The notes: generated from the sequence alone by a model not told the origin. A stretch of DNA of 64,000 bases from Mucilaginibacter sp. (GCF_025359345.1 NZ_JANYGQ010000017.1:1-64000); one strand, 5' to 3'; shown: positions 36,721-47,256, numbered from the stretch's first letter. Program-made: numbers and translations.

Positions 36721-36885
36721 GTTGATGGTTCATAGTTTATGGCCGGAGAGGAAATGTAGGGGAGGTGGCAGTAGTTTATAAGTTGCAGTAAGCAGTTGAG
36801 ACCTGGTTGAAGAGTAATATTGCTACGGCTGCCACTACTCGCTGCAATTGCTACCAACTAATACCACAGTCTATGAACCATCAAC
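36721..36885. repeat. Inverted repeat in front of lpd
   Basis: Identical 15-bp arms in inverted orientation (36721-36735 GTTGATGGTTCATAG; 36871-36885 its complement), with partial pairing beyond them and weaker nested pairing inside. It uses the same GGTTCAT word as the element in front of nth. Confidence 0.6.
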
Positions 36886-36908
36886 TATGAACCATGAACT
36901 AAAAAGTT

Positions 36909-36916
36909 TAACTTTG
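36909..36916 (+). promoter_or_regulatory. Probable -7 promoter element of lpd
   Basis: TAACTTTG is a full match to TAnnTTTG, 24 bp before the lpd ATG. The -33 element is not evident. Confidence 0.5.
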
Positions 36917-36940
36917 CGGCTCGCAACAATTTAAAAGCTT

Positions 36941-38344
36941 ATGCAATATGATGTTATCGTAATCGGTTCGGGCCCTGGTGGCTATGTGGCCGCTATACGT
37001 TGTGCCCAACTGGGTTTAAAAACTGCTATAATTGAAAAATACAATACTTTGGGTGGCACCTGCCTTAATGTAGGCTGCATACCCTCAAAAGCACTGCTCG
37101 ATTCGTCCGAACACTATCATAATGCCGCACATACATTTGCAGGCCATGGTATAAAACTGGACAACCTTGGGGTTGATTTCGGGCAAATGATAAAACGCAA
37201 AACGGAAGTGGTTGACGCCAATACAAGCGGTATCGCTTTCCTGATGAAAAAGAATAAGATCGACGTACATACCGGCGTTGGCTCGTTTAAAGACAAAAAC
37301 ACTATCATCGTAACCAAGGCTGATGGTACTGCTGCGGAACTGACAACAACCAATGTTATTATAGCCACCGGCTCAAAACCTTCGGCATTGCCGTTTCTCA
37401 AAATAGATAAGAAGCGCATCATCACCTCAACTGAGGCTTTATCGCTTAAAGAAATACCGAAGCATTTGGTACTAATTGGCGGAGGAGTAATTGGATTGGA
37501 GCTTGGTTCCGTATACGCCCGTTTAGGTTCAAAAGTGTCGGTTATAGAGTTTATGGATGGCATTATCCCAACTATGGATAAAGCCCTTGGCCGCGAATTG
37601 CAGCGTGTTTTGAAAAAGCTTGGGATGGAATTTTACCTGGGCCACAAAGTAACTGGCGCCAGTGTAAAAGGCAAGGAAGTGACCGTAACTTTTGACGACA
37701 CGAAAGGGGAGAAGAAAGAATTAAAAGGTGATTACTGCCTCGTAGCTGTTGGCCGTATTGCTTATACCGATGGATTAGGGTTAGACAAAATTGGCCTGAC
37801 TGTTGAAGAACGCGGCCGCAAAATAACGGTTGATGAACACCTGGAAACCAGTGTTAAAGGCGTGTATGCTATTGGCGATGTGATTAAAGGCGCTATGCTT
37901 GCGCATAAAGCCGAGGACGAAGGCACCCTGGTTGCTGAAATTATAGCCGGACAGAAGCCGCATATCGATTATAACCTTATTCCGGGTGTGGTTTACACAT
38001 GGCCCGAAGTTGCAGCTGTTGGGCAGACAGAAGAACAACTGAAAGCAGCGGGTGTTGCCTATAAAACAGGCTCGTTTCCGTTCAGGGCCAGCGGTCGTGC
38101 GCGCGCCAGCGGCGATTTAGACGGTTTTGTAAAAGTACTGGCCGATGTCACAACCGATGAGATATTAGGCGTTCACATGATTGGCCCCCGCGCCGCGGAT
38201 ATGATTGCCGAGGCCGTGGTTGCCATGGAATACCGTGCATCTGCAGAGGATATTTCGCGTATGAGCCATGCCCACCCGACTTATACCGAAGCCATGCGGG
38301 AAGCTTGCCTTGCCGCTACTGAGAACAGGGCAATACATATGTAA
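36941..38344 (+). CDS. lpdA: Dihydrolipoyl dehydrogenase
   Basis: A 467-aa protein. The E3 subunit of 2-oxoacid dehydrogenase complexes, it reoxidises dihydrolipoamide with NAD+ through FAD. The FAD motif is GSGPGG at residues 9-14. The redox disulfide is C41/C46 in GGTCLNVGCIPSK. The NAD motif is LIGGGVIGLELGSVYARLG, a second FAD motif is YAIGDVIKGAMLAHKA, and the active-site His-Glu is H445/E450 in HAHPTYTEAM. Full length, with no partner E1/E2 genes beside it, which is common when E3 is shared. A hairpin terminator follows. Confidence 0.97.
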   Translation: MQYDVIVIGSGPGGYVAAIRCAQLGLKTAIIEKYNTLGGTCLNVGCIPSKALLDSSEHYHNAAHTFAGHGIKLDNLGVDFGQMIKRKTEVVDANTSGIAFLMKKNKIDVHTGVGSFKDKNTIIVTKADGTAAELTTTNVIIATGSKPSALPFLKIDKKRIITSTEALSLKEIPKHLVLIGGGVIGLELGSVYARLGSKVSVIEFMDGIIPTMDKALGRELQRVLKKLGMEFYLGHKVTGASVKGKEVTVTFDDTKGEKKELKGDYCLVAVGRIAYTDGLGLDKIGLTVEERGRKITVDEHLETSVKGVYAIGDVIKGAMLAHKAEDEGTLVAEIIAGQKPHIDYNLIPGVVYTWPEVAAVGQTEEQLKAAGVAYKTGSFPFRASGRARASGDLDGFVKVLADVTTDEILGVHMIGPRAADMIAEAVVAMEYRASAEDISRMSHAHPTYTEAMREACLAATENRAIHM

Positions 38345-38402
38345 GGATTTCGGAAGTCGGAATTTCGATTTCGGAATTAAGAGGATGGTGAATTTTGATA
38401 GA

Positions 38403-38441
38403 GGAGATTTGACGGCTTTAAAAAGATGTCAAATCTCTTTC
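38403..38441 (+). terminator. lpd terminator
   Basis: Arms GAGATTTGAC (38404-38413) and GTCAAATCTC (38428-38437) are perfect, with a 14-nt loop and a following TTT. A sequence-related hairpin occurs at 58617-58650. Confidence 0.7.
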
Positions 38442-38635
38442 TGTTTTTAGGGTTTAGCAATAAATTTTCAGGTTAATATTAAGTTGCCGGCATCTGCAAA
38501 TGGGTGGGCAAACGATTGCAGTTTGCGTTTCACCGGGCATAATTTATCGTCTTTTCACGAATTTGTTAATAATTCATTTCCCAATTTGTTAAATACCTGC
38601 TTTTGGCTTTTTACTAATATGAAATAATATGCGCA

Positions 38636-38663
38636 AATATTAAATGGTTAAACATTTAATATT
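38636..38663. promoter_or_regulatory. Perfect palindrome, possible operator
   Basis: AATATTAAATG and CATTTAATATT are perfect inverted arms (11 bp each, spacer GTTAAA), about 290 bp upstream of the 38955 gene. The geometry suits a dimeric regulator, but no function is shown. Confidence 0.4.
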
Positions 38664-38954
38664 TTGAAATGAATACTTCCCGCCGTGTTTATTTGCCAAA
38701 ATACAAAATGGCCTATCCTACCCTAAAAACGATGTTTTCAAAATTCCGACCGGGTGTTTTTAAACGGTAACTCACGTAGTTTTACGCAAAAATACCGGGT
38801 GTTTTTATTCAAAAAAATGGGTTTGTTAACGGGTTGATATTGCCGCTGCCCATGCCTAATTTTGTGAGGGTTTCGTGGAAGTTAAAGGTGCTTTTTCATG
38901 AAACTTTTATTGTGAACAGGGCGTATCAATAAATATTTATTATTAAATATTGAT

Positions 38955-41645
38955 ATGGTTATGGGGCAGTTTAAACCTTATTATCGAAAAAAAAATAATG
39001 CATTTAAAATCCTTATTTGCGGCGCGATTCTGTCGCTTCTATTCAACACGACCAACGCAACTGCCATTACCTGGAATGGGCCTTTCCTTGGATTTGGAAA
39101 CGGCGATTGGAACACAGGAAGCAATTGGTCTACCGGTAATGTGCCAACCTCTTCGGATGATGTTACCATTAATGAGCTATTGCTGGGCTTTACGATATCA
39201 TTATCTGGTCCCGCTAATGCAAAAACCATAACGATAAATAGCACGGCCGGACTGATAGGCGGAGTAACCATTAATACCAACGGAAAAGCATTAACAGTTG
39301 CAAGTAGTTTAAATGTGGGTACTGTTTCAATTCTGTTTGCAACATCCCTTACGTTTACAGGTACAGGGGCCATTACGCTTAATACTGCTATTAATGCGTA
39401 TGCGGCAAGCAATCTCTATTTCGACACAAACACCTCCGTTGCTATTAGTTCGGCTACGGTAACCAGTTATAATAATTCAACCATCAGTAACCTTGGTACA
39501 TTAACTGCCACAGCATCCGTATTTAACATTAGCGGCAGCAGCAGCTCCATAACAAATTCGGGTACGTTTAACCTTGGCCCCACATCCATTATGTATCTCA
39601 CAGGGTCTTCGGCAGGTGTCAGTAATTCGGGCACGTTCACTTTACTTTCTGATGCAACAGGCAGTGCAGCAATCGGTGCTATAAGTTCAGGTACTTCAGG
39701 GTTTAGCGGGCAATACAATGTGCAGCGTTTCCTTACCGGCGGCAGTACCGTGTCAAACGGGCGCTATGTGTATCGCGGTTATCGGTTAATGTCTTCGCCA
39801 GTTAACGCGGGTCTTGTGAGTGGCAAATATCCATATACTATCAATTATATTGCAGCCAGTGCAATTGTTAGCGGGGCCAAATCAAGCTTTGGTACATTAA
39901 CAGGCAATCCAACCATTTATGTTTTCAGTGAAGACTATACCCCCACCAACGCCAGTTTTACCGGCGGCAATTTCAAGGGTGTAACTGATATAAGCGTATT
40001 AACCAGCCCGTATACCCTGGCTATTACAAGCAATGGCACCAGCAAGGCGCTTTACGTTGGTAACGGTTTTATGTTTTTTTTCAGGGGCGATAAAACCCAT
40101 TCGGTTGGCACCAGTCCGGGTAAAACAACTTATCCTTACGTTGCTCCCGAAAGCGTCGTTTTTACCGCAACGGGTGCTCTAAACCAGGGTAGTTATACCG
40201 TTAGTAACTGGCAAACAGGTAGCGGTTTGCTTTACACAACCGTAACCGGTAACAGTGCCATTATGGGGTTTAACCTGGTGGGTAACCCTTATGCCAGCAC
40301 TATTGATTGGGAGGCAACTAACAGCGGCGGCATTGTGGCAACAAACATTGATCCAAGCGTATTTGTGCTTGACCCGGTAACCAATCAATATAAAACTTAT
40401 TCGTCAAGCACCCATACGGGTAATCCGGTATCGTTCACGGGCAAAATCGCAAGCGGCCAGGGCTTTTTTGTAAAGGCAAATAATACATCGCCTTCACTGG
40501 TATTTAACGAAACAGCAAAATCACCAACAACGGTAATAAACGCAGGATCGGGCAATTTAATGATGGGTAAACCGGTAGGGCAGGCGGTTACGCAGCAACT
40601 GTTTCGCCTGAAACTGTTTATAGATAGTTTAAATTACGATGACATAGCCATCGGCTTTAAATCAAATGCTTCATCAAAATATAGTATATGGGAAGATACC
40701 AAATACCTGGCAGGCCCGGGAGCATCAACAGGGTTTGCAAGTCTGTCGGCAGACTCGGTGGCTTTGGCCGTAAACTTTTTGCCGCTACCAAAAAAAGCCC
40801 CGCAGGTTATAAAGTTACATGTAAATGCGATAATTAGCGGAAGGCTTACCATCGAGAAAACACAGCTGGATTCGTTGCCGAAGATATACGAGCTCTGGCT
40901 AATGGATAAATATAAAAAGGACTCGCTTGATATACGTAATAATGCCACTTACGCATTCGATATTGACCGAAACGATGCCGGCTCTTTTGGAAACAACCGT
41001 TTCGAATTGGTAATCCGTCAAAACAAAGCGCTTGGGATACACCTGCTTGATTTTAAGGCTGAAAAGGCTCCCGGAGGCGTTCAGGCAACATGGAAGGTAG
41101 AGAATGAAGAAAACTACACCAATTTTACGCTTGAGCGAAGCATCGATAATGGCGCAAATTTCATTGTGCTTGGAGGCTTCGTGTCAAACTCACAGGGTGT
41201 TTACACTTTTATGGATAAAAATCCAGCTAATGCGGTAAATACCTACAGGGTAAAAATTGAAGACCTTAATGGAACGATCAGGTATACGAAAGCAATTTCG
41301 GTAGGTTACGGCCCTGGTACTCAATCAACAGCAAGCGCCAATATCAACATTTATCCAAACCCAGCGCGGGGCGTAATAAATTTAAGCTTCAGCCAGCCCG
41401 CTTTAGAAAAGCTTAACCTGGCTACTTTACAAGGGCCAAGCCAAGGCACCTTATCAATAGGTGCCAGTGGCGGTTACTCCATAAAAATAATCAGCGTTTC
41501 GGGCGCAGTTGTAAAATCGGTGGTCTCAACACAGCCTAACTGGCAGGACGATGTGAGCGCCCTTCAGCCGGGAACTTATATTTTGCAGGTATTGAATAAT
41601 AAAGACAAAAGTGCGGTTGGGAAAACCACTTTTGTGAAATTGTAG
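38955..41645 (+). CDS. T9SS type A secreted protein, shortest member of the shared-module family (896 aa)
   Basis: The signal sequence lies at about 18-37 (FKILICGAILSLLFNTTNATA). Residues about 38-245 are a beta-helix-like region starting ITWNGPFLGFGNGDWNTGSNW, with Asn/Thr/Ser-rich strands. From about 254 (VQRFLTGGSTVS) to about 800 is the module shared by all four neighbours: SSPVNAG..GKYPYTINY, FFFRGDK, GFNLVGNPYASTIDWE, ASGQGFFVKAN, YELWLMDKYKKDSLDIRNN and ENEENYTNFTLERS. The last about 85 residues are a Por/type A sorting domain (INIYPNPARG ... FVKL). Function is unknown beyond export to the surface or medium. The ATG two codons on is an equally possible start. Confidence 0.9.
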   Translation: MVMGQFKPYYRKKNNAFKILICGAILSLLFNTTNATAITWNGPFLGFGNGDWNTGSNWSTGNVPTSSDDVTINELLLGFTISLSGPANAKTITINSTAGLIGGVTINTNGKALTVASSLNVGTVSILFATSLTFTGTGAITLNTAINAYAASNLYFDTNTSVAISSATVTSYNNSTISNLGTLTATASVFNISGSSSSITNSGTFNLGPTSIMYLTGSSAGVSNSGTFTLLSDATGSAAIGAISSGTSGFSGQYNVQRFLTGGSTVSNGRYVYRGYRLMSSPVNAGLVSGKYPYTINYIAASAIVSGAKSSFGTLTGNPTIYVFSEDYTPTNASFTGGNFKGVTDISVLTSPYTLAITSNGTSKALYVGNGFMFFFRGDKTHSVGTSPGKTTYPYVAPESVVFTATGALNQGSYTVSNWQTGSGLLYTTVTGNSAIMGFNLVGNPYASTIDWEATNSGGIVATNIDPSVFVLDPVTNQYKTYSSSTHTGNPVSFTGKIASGQGFFVKANNTSPSLVFNETAKSPTTVINAGSGNLMMGKPVGQAVTQQLFRLKLFIDSLNYDDIAIGFKSNASSKYSIWEDTKYLAGPGASTGFASLSADSVALAVNFLPLPKKAPQVIKLHVNAIISGRLTIEKTQLDSLPKIYELWLMDKYKKDSLDIRNNATYAFDIDRNDAGSFGNNRFELVIRQNKALGIHLLDFKAEKAPGGVQATWKVENEENYTNFTLERSIDNGANFIVLGGFVSNSQGVYTFMDKNPANAVNTYRVKIEDLNGTIRYTKAISVGYGPGTQSTASANINIYPNPARGVINLSFSQPALEKLNLATLQGPSQGTLSIGASGGYSIKIISVSGAVVKSVVSTQPNWQDDVSALQPGTYILQVLNNKDKSAVGKTTFVKL

Positions 41646-41889
41646 CATGAAATAAAATCAGGCATTATGAATAAATAATAAGGGCTATATCAATAATGAT
41701 TTTAATTAACAAATAGTTGTAACCTTTCTAATATTCACTCGTAAAAAGAAATCGAGCTGATTTTTTCTTCGGGTTGTAGATCTATGCCATAGATTTTCGT
41801 TTAGGTAATCTTAGGTAAATAGCTATAACCTTTAAGCACTACCGGCGCGGGTTTTTAATGATGATTGTGATGAATTTAGAATAGCTGCT

Positions 41890-44800
41890 ATGAAGTATTT
41901 CGTAAATTCCTTAAATTGCTTAAACAAGGTTTTTATTCGATATAATTACCTTGCAAAGACGCTTGTTATTGCAGTTGCGCTAATAGGTTTGGTAGTTAGT
42001 GATGTCAAAGCGCAAACCGTTTCAATAACTTCTCCTGCCACCGGCTCTTCTTACGCAATAGGCAGCACCATAACTGTAACAGGAACAGCAAGCGCTCCGT
42101 TTTTAGACGTAGTAACAAGTGTGGTAGTTACCGTTAGCACAGCTTCAGCTACTGCTACGGGTACAACTTCATACAGCGCCAGTTTGTCTACAACCGGATT
42201 ATCGCCCGGTACTTATACCTTAACTGTAACCAATAACTACAGCGTTTTGGCAACGGGCATTTTTGCGGGCTCAAAATCCACTACTATATCAGTAACGCTT
42301 ACCCTGGCAGCACCAATTATTGCTTATACAACGCCACAGGTATATACTGTTGGCACGCCCATTACTACTTTAACGCCTACAAATACGGGGGGAGCAGTAG
42401 GCACATTTGGTTTTGGCGCCGCCATAGCGCTTACCAGCACTGCATTAGCAGGACAAAGCAATATGGCAATAGACCCATCTGGCAATATTTATGTTGCAAA
42501 TTACAATAATAATACGGTCGGTAAATACAATTCCAGTGGTACTTACATTGGTACTTTTGGTTCCGGCGCTACAATGTCGTCACCCATAGGCCTTGTTTTT
42601 GATTCATCGGGTAATGCTTACGTGCTTAATACAGCTACAACCGGTACGGGCACTGTTTATAAATATAATTCGGCCGGTGTTTACCAATCTACTATAATCA
42701 GCGGGCTAAGCCAGGCTTTAGGCATTGATATTGATGCGTCAAATAATATTTATATTGCTGATGCGGGCGCCAACACGGTAAAAAAATACAGTACCAGCGG
42801 CACGCTTATACTTTCACTGCCTACCGCTAATTTAAGCGGTCCATCAGGGGTTACGATAGATGGCGCAGGTAACATTTATGTATTAAATTTAACGGCTGGT
42901 AATGTAATCAAATATAACTCGGCCGGGACTTTTATATCCACTTTACTGACTGGTTTCAGTGGTCCTTATGCCATTACAACTGATGGGGCCGGAAATATTT
43001 ATGTAGCAGATTCAGGCAACAACTTAGTTAAGGTTTATAATCAAAGCGGCACTTTGCTTACCAGTGTAACAGTTACTGATCCTGAAGGGTTGGTGGTTGA
43101 CAACTCGGGTAATTTGTTTGTGGCCAGCTACAGCGCTAACAAAGTGTACGAATTTAAGCCAAGCGGGGGCTATTTTTTGAATGGTACCCTTCCTGCCGGC
43201 TTAAGCTTTAACAGCAGTACAGGCAGTATTAGCGGTACGCCAACAGCAACAATGGCATCAACAGCATATACTGTTACTGCTTATAATGCCGGCGGCAGTG
43301 GTTCTGCCTCGCTTAATATTACAGTAAACAACCCCGCCGCTTATAGCAACTATGCTTTCCAGGATTTTATTACGCTAAATACAACCACACTTGGAATAAG
43401 TTCAAACCTTGCAAATTTTCCCGCATTGCTTAGTATACAGGATAATAATTTGATTATTTCAGGTACTTGCGCTGATAAGGTGCAAAACCCTAATGGCCCT
43501 AATTATGACCTTGCTTTTGTAAGCGGCGGCAGCGAATTATATTACCAGGTGGAAAGCTATAATCAAACCACGGGGACCTTATTGGTATGGGTGCAGATTC
43601 CCAGTTTAACCTATGCAACAAATAATACTATTTCGTTTTATTACGGGTCAAAACCGCCACCGGTAACTCATAATGCAGCATTTTTTGCGAACACCTGGGC
43701 GAGTGATTATAAAGCGGTTTACCATTTTAATGAGTCTGCCTACACCGGCTCAGTAACTGATGGCACAGCCGGCGCGCATACAGGCACTACCAGCGGAATG
43801 ACTTCTGCCGACCTTGTTACTGGTAAAATTGGCACTGCTTATACTTTTAACGGATCCAGTAAAAAAATCACCGCTGCTACCGTATCAATTACCGGCGCTT
43901 TTACCCTGTCGGCTTGGGTGAAACTTGGAGCCATCGGCCTCGATCAAAAAATTATGACCAACCAGGATGCCACCGGTTACCTGAGCGGCGGATACAAGCT
44001 AGCCGTTTACAACACTAATATACCCGAGTCAGAATCGGGCATTGCCAGCAACAGGTCCACCACGCCTAACCCAACGGCTTTTGCGGCGGGCGCGTGGCAC
44101 TATGTTCAAAATGTATACACAGGAACCACCCTTAGCACCTATGTTGACGGAGCGCAATATAAAGCTTTAACCACCAGCAATAATCCATCGGCCAATTTAA
44201 CCCTGTATATAGGCGTTGGTGAAGGGGGGGGCGTGTTTTACTTTAATGGTATAATTGATGAACCCCGGGTATCAAATGTTGCCAAAACAGCAGACTGGGT
44301 TAAAGCGGAATATGGCGACCAAAATAGCCCCACGACATTCACAACCGTTGGCTCAACCGTAACCTATACCACCAATGCCGCGGCGATAGCCGGGGCTTTA
44401 ACTTATACATGGACGGGTGCTTCAAGTACAGACCCAGCCGTTGCAGGTAACTGGAATAATACCACAGCAGGCACAACCAGTCAGTTACCTGCTTTTGACG
44501 GGACCGCCACCCTGGTAGTTCCGGCAGGCTTGAGTAACTACCCTGCACTTACTGTTGACGCAAGCTTATATGGCTTAACCATTGCCAGCGGAGGTTCGTT
44601 AAATTTAAACGGCCACACGCTTAGCGTTGGCTGCAATATTTACAACAACGCTACAACCGGCGGAACAGGTATTCTTTATGGGAGTAACACTGCATCAGCC
44701 ATAACCTGGAATGGCGCTTCATCGGCACAAACTTTCACAGGTGCCAATACAGCCAATACAGCCCAGTTGGGTAATATGACCGTAAATAATTCATCAGCAG

Positions 44801-46905
44801 GTACAGTAACTATTACTGGCGGCCCGGTTGATGTTTATAATACCTTAACCCTAACAAAAGGGAATTTAGTAATTAACAATGCCGGCAACGGCGCTTTAAC
44901 TTTAAAAAGCTCGTCGGCATTAACCGCCAGTGTTGCGGTAATACCATCATCCTATAGTATAACAGGCAGCGTTAATGTGGAGCGTTTTTTAACGGGAGGC
45001 AGTACCGTATCAGGCGGCAGGTGGGTTTATCGCAACTACCGTTTAATGTCATCGCCGGTTAATGCTGGCCCGGTGAGTGGTAAATACCCATACACCATAA
45101 ATTATATTGCAGCAAGTGCCATTGTGAGCGGAGCCAAATCAAGCTTCGGAACACTGGGCGGTAATCCAACTATTTATGTTTACAGCGAGGATTATACGCC
45201 AAGTAACGCCAGCTTTACCAGCGGCAATTTTAAAGGTGTAACGGATATGAGTACATTAACCAGCCCTTATACTTTAACAATTAGCAATAACGGCACTACC
45301 AAAGCGCTGTATGTAGGCAATGGTTTTATGTTTTTTTTCAGGGGTGATAAAATTAATTCGGTAGGCACCAGCCCGGGTAAAACCACCTACCCTTATGTAG
45401 CGCCCGAAAGTGTTGTATTTACAGCTACCGGTAACTTAAACCAGGGCAGTTATACCGTAAACAACTGGCAAACAGGCAGCGGGCTGCTGTTTACAACGGT
45501 AGCCGGCAACAGTGCAATACAAGGATTTAACCTGGTGGGTAACCCATATGCCAGCACTATCGACTGGGAAGCCGTGAACTCCGGCGGTATTGTGGCAACA
45601 AATATAAACCCCAGCATTTACGTATTTAACCCGGTAACTAATCAATATAATACCTATTCATCAAGTACACATGTAGGTAACCCGGTTGCGTTTACAGGTA
45701 AAATAGCGAGCGGTCAGGGCTTTTTTGTAAAGGCAAATAATACGTCGCCTTCGCTGGTTTTTAATGAGTCTGCAAAATCAACAACTGTTATAAACGCAGG
45801 TTCGGGTAACTTAATGATGGGCAGCCCTGCAGGACAGGCAGTTAAACAGCAATTGTTCCGTTTACGGTTAACCATTGATTCATTAAACTATGACGACCTT
45901 GCGATCGGCTTTAAGTCATCAGCTTCTGCGAAATATGATTTATCAGAAGATAGCAAATACCTGACTGGGTTGAGTGCTGCCGAAGGGCTTGCAAGCTATT
46001 CAACAGATACCGTACCTGAAGCGTTAGCCATCAACTTTTTACCGCTGCCTAAAAAAGCCCCCCTGGTTATTAAGCTAAATGTAACTGCAAAAAACAGCGG
46101 GCGGCTCACCCTCGAAAAAACCCAGCTAGATTCGTTGCCTAAAATATACGAGTTGTGGCTGATGGACAAGTATAAAAAAGACTCGCTGGATATACGCAAT
46201 AACAGCGCCTATGTTTTTGATATCGACCGAAACGACACAATGAGCTTTGGCGATAAGCGTTTTGAGCTGGTTATCCGTCAAAATAAGGCGCTTGGTATAC
46301 ACCTGCTCGATTTTAGGGCAGCAAAGGCCACCGGAGGCGTGCAGCTTGACTGGAAAGTGGAGAACGAAGAAAATTATACGAACTTTACTGTAGAAAGAAG
46401 CACCGACAATGGCGCAACATTCGGTGTACTGGGCGGTTTTGCATCAAACTCGCAGGGTACTTATACCTTTCTGGATGGTAACCCCGTCAATGCGGTAAAC
46501 ATTTACCGGGTAAAGATTGAGGACCTTAACGGGACAATCAGCTATACAAAAGCAATTGCGATAAGTTATAATTCAGGCACCGGGTTAACCGCAAGTACCA
46601 ACATTGCTGTTTATCCCAACCCGGCCGTTGGTTTAATAAACCTGAACATCAATCAACCGGGATTGGTAACGCTTAACCTGTCGGGTGTGCAGGGTACAGG
46701 ATATAGTCCCGCAGCCGCGGCAACCCCGGGTAGCTATTCAATTAAAATCATCAATGTTTCGGGCGCGGTTATTCAATCGGCAACTTCTTCACAACAAACC
46801 TGGCAGGGTGATGTAAGCGCTTTGCAACCGGGTACTTACATTTTACAGGTGTTGAATAATAAAGATAAAAGCGTTGTAGGCAAAACTACCTTTGTTAAAT
46901 TATAG
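41890..46905 (+). CDS. T9SS type A secreted multidomain protein (1671 aa)
   Basis: Signal peptide at about 20-42 (TLVIAVALIGLVVSDVKAQ). An Ig-like domain is at about 45-140 (SITSPATGSSYAIGSTITVTG). About 140-425 is an NHL beta-propeller (IAIDPSGNIYVANYNNN-like blades). About 425-475 is a putative Ig (He_PIG) domain and 487-600 is DUF2341 (FPALLSIQDNNLIIS, TGTLLVWVQIPSLTY). About 603-807 is a LamG/concanavalin-A-like domain (YKAVYHFNESAY, INGIIDEPRVSNV-like end), and 837-1020 is a beta-helix-like segment (WNNTTAGTTSQLPAF). From about 1030 comes the shared module, then the type A sorting domain at about 1580-1671. DUF2341 plus LamG suggests glycan or matrix binding. It follows the first family member by 244 bp. 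Confidence 0.92.
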   Translation: MKYFVNSLNCLNKVFIRYNYLAKTLVIAVALIGLVVSDVKAQTVSITSPATGSSYAIGSTITVTGTASAPFLDVVTSVVVTVSTASATATGTTSYSASLSTTGLSPGTYTLTVTNNYSVLATGIFAGSKSTTISVTLTLAAPIIAYTTPQVYTVGTPITTLTPTNTGGAVGTFGFGAAIALTSTALAGQSNMAIDPSGNIYVANYNNNTVGKYNSSGTYIGTFGSGATMSSPIGLVFDSSGNAYVLNTATTGTGTVYKYNSAGVYQSTIISGLSQALGIDIDASNNIYIADAGANTVKKYSTSGTLILSLPTANLSGPSGVTIDGAGNIYVLNLTAGNVIKYNSAGTFISTLLTGFSGPYAITTDGAGNIYVADSGNNLVKVYNQSGTLLTSVTVTDPEGLVVDNSGNLFVASYSANKVYEFKPSGGYFLNGTLPAGLSFNSSTGSISGTPTATMASTAYTVTAYNAGGSGSASLNITVNNPAAYSNYAFQDFITLNTTTLGISSNLANFPALLSIQDNNLIISGTCADKVQNPNGPNYDLAFVSGGSELYYQVESYNQTTGTLLVWVQIPSLTYATNNTISFYYGSKPPPVTHNAAFFANTWASDYKAVYHFNESAYTGSVTDGTAGAHTGTTSGMTSADLVTGKIGTAYTFNGSSKKITAATVSITGAFTLSAWVKLGAIGLDQKIMTNQDATGYLSGGYKLAVYNTNIPESESGIASNRSTTPNPTAFAAGAWHYVQNVYTGTTLSTYVDGAQYKALTTSNNPSANLTLYIGVGEGGGVFYFNGIIDEPRVSNVAKTADWVKAEYGDQNSPTTFTTVGSTVTYTTNAAAIAGALTYTWTGASSTDPAVAGNWNNTTAGTTSQLPAFDGTATLVVPAGLSNYPALTVDASLYGLTIASGGSLNLNGHTLSVGCNIYNNATTGGTGILYGSNTASAITWNGASSAQTFTGANTANTAQLGNMTVNNSSAGTVTITGGPVDVYNTLTLTKGNLVINNAGNGALTLKSSSALTASVAVIPSSYSITGSVNVERFLTGGSTVSGGRWVYRNYRLMSSPVNAGPVSGKYPYTINYIAASAIVSGAKSSFGTLGGNPTIYVYSEDYTPSNASFTSGNFKGVTDMSTLTSPYTLTISNNGTTKALYVGNGFMFFFRGDKINSVGTSPGKTTYPYVAPESVVFTATGNLNQGSYTVNNWQTGSGLLFTTVAGNSAIQGFNLVGNPYASTIDWEAVNSGGIVATNINPSIYVFNPVTNQYNTYSSSTHVGNPVAFTGKIASGQGFFVKANNTSPSLVFNESAKSTTVINAGSGNLMMGSPAGQAVKQQLFRLRLTIDSLNYDDLAIGFKSSASAKYDLSEDSKYLTGLSAAEGLASYSTDTVPEALAINFLPLPKKAPLVIKLNVTAKNSGRLTLEKTQLDSLPKIYELWLMDKYKKDSLDIRNNSAYVFDIDRNDTMSFGDKRFELVIRQNKALGIHLLDFRAAKATGGVQLDWKVENEENYTNFTVERSTDNGATFGVLGGFASNSQGTYTFLDGNPVNAVNIYRVKIEDLNGTISYTKAIAISYNSGTGLTASTNIAVYPNPAVGLINLNINQPGLVTLNLSGVQGTGYSPAAAATPGSYSIKIINVSGAVIQSATSSQQTWQGDVSALQPGTYILQVLNNKDKSVVGKTTFVKL

Positions 46906-47223
46906 TTTACTCTCACTTTCAGGCTTGGGTTATTAAAGCAATCCGGGCTCGTTTTTTTTCGGAATAATCTTGGTAATAGTCCTCAGCTTATAAAAAGTTT
47001 ACGCTGGCGTGATTTCTGTTACGATAGGCTGGTCGAAAACTTGATCATCTGCTAGCCTTTTATAACGGCCACCGCCCATGTGACCGAAGGGCATTAACGC
47101 CTTTAAGGGTTTCTAAAATTGCTACGGTACACCAAAAGCATCCGTTTCCAAATGCGATCTTCCGAGTATTCATAACGTCATCAACGAATATAAGATTTGT
47201 AAGGTTTGTATTGGTTATTCAGC

Positions 47224-47256
47224 GGCTAAAATGGCAATATGATTGCCATTTTAGCC
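47224..47256. repeat. Perfect 15-bp hairpin with 3-nt loop
   Basis: GGCTAAAATGGCAAT (47224-47238), spacer ATG, then its exact complement (47242-47256). No T-tract follows, so it is not a standard terminator. Confidence 0.7.

Larger units (their letters stand above)
36591..36940. other. Divergent intergenic region with inverted repeat
   Basis: About 350 bp between the GH20 gene and lpd. It contains the inverted repeat at 36721-36885 and the lpd -7 element. No coding frame. Confidence 0.5.
38345..38954. other. Long upstream region of the first type-A T9SS gene
   Basis: About 610 bp. It contains the lpd terminator, a perfect 11-bp palindrome at 38636-38663 and two copies of CCGGGTGTTTTT near 38751 and 38794. 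The region is AT-rich with no coding frame, and it is probably the regulatory region of the T9SS gene run. Confidence 0.5.
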
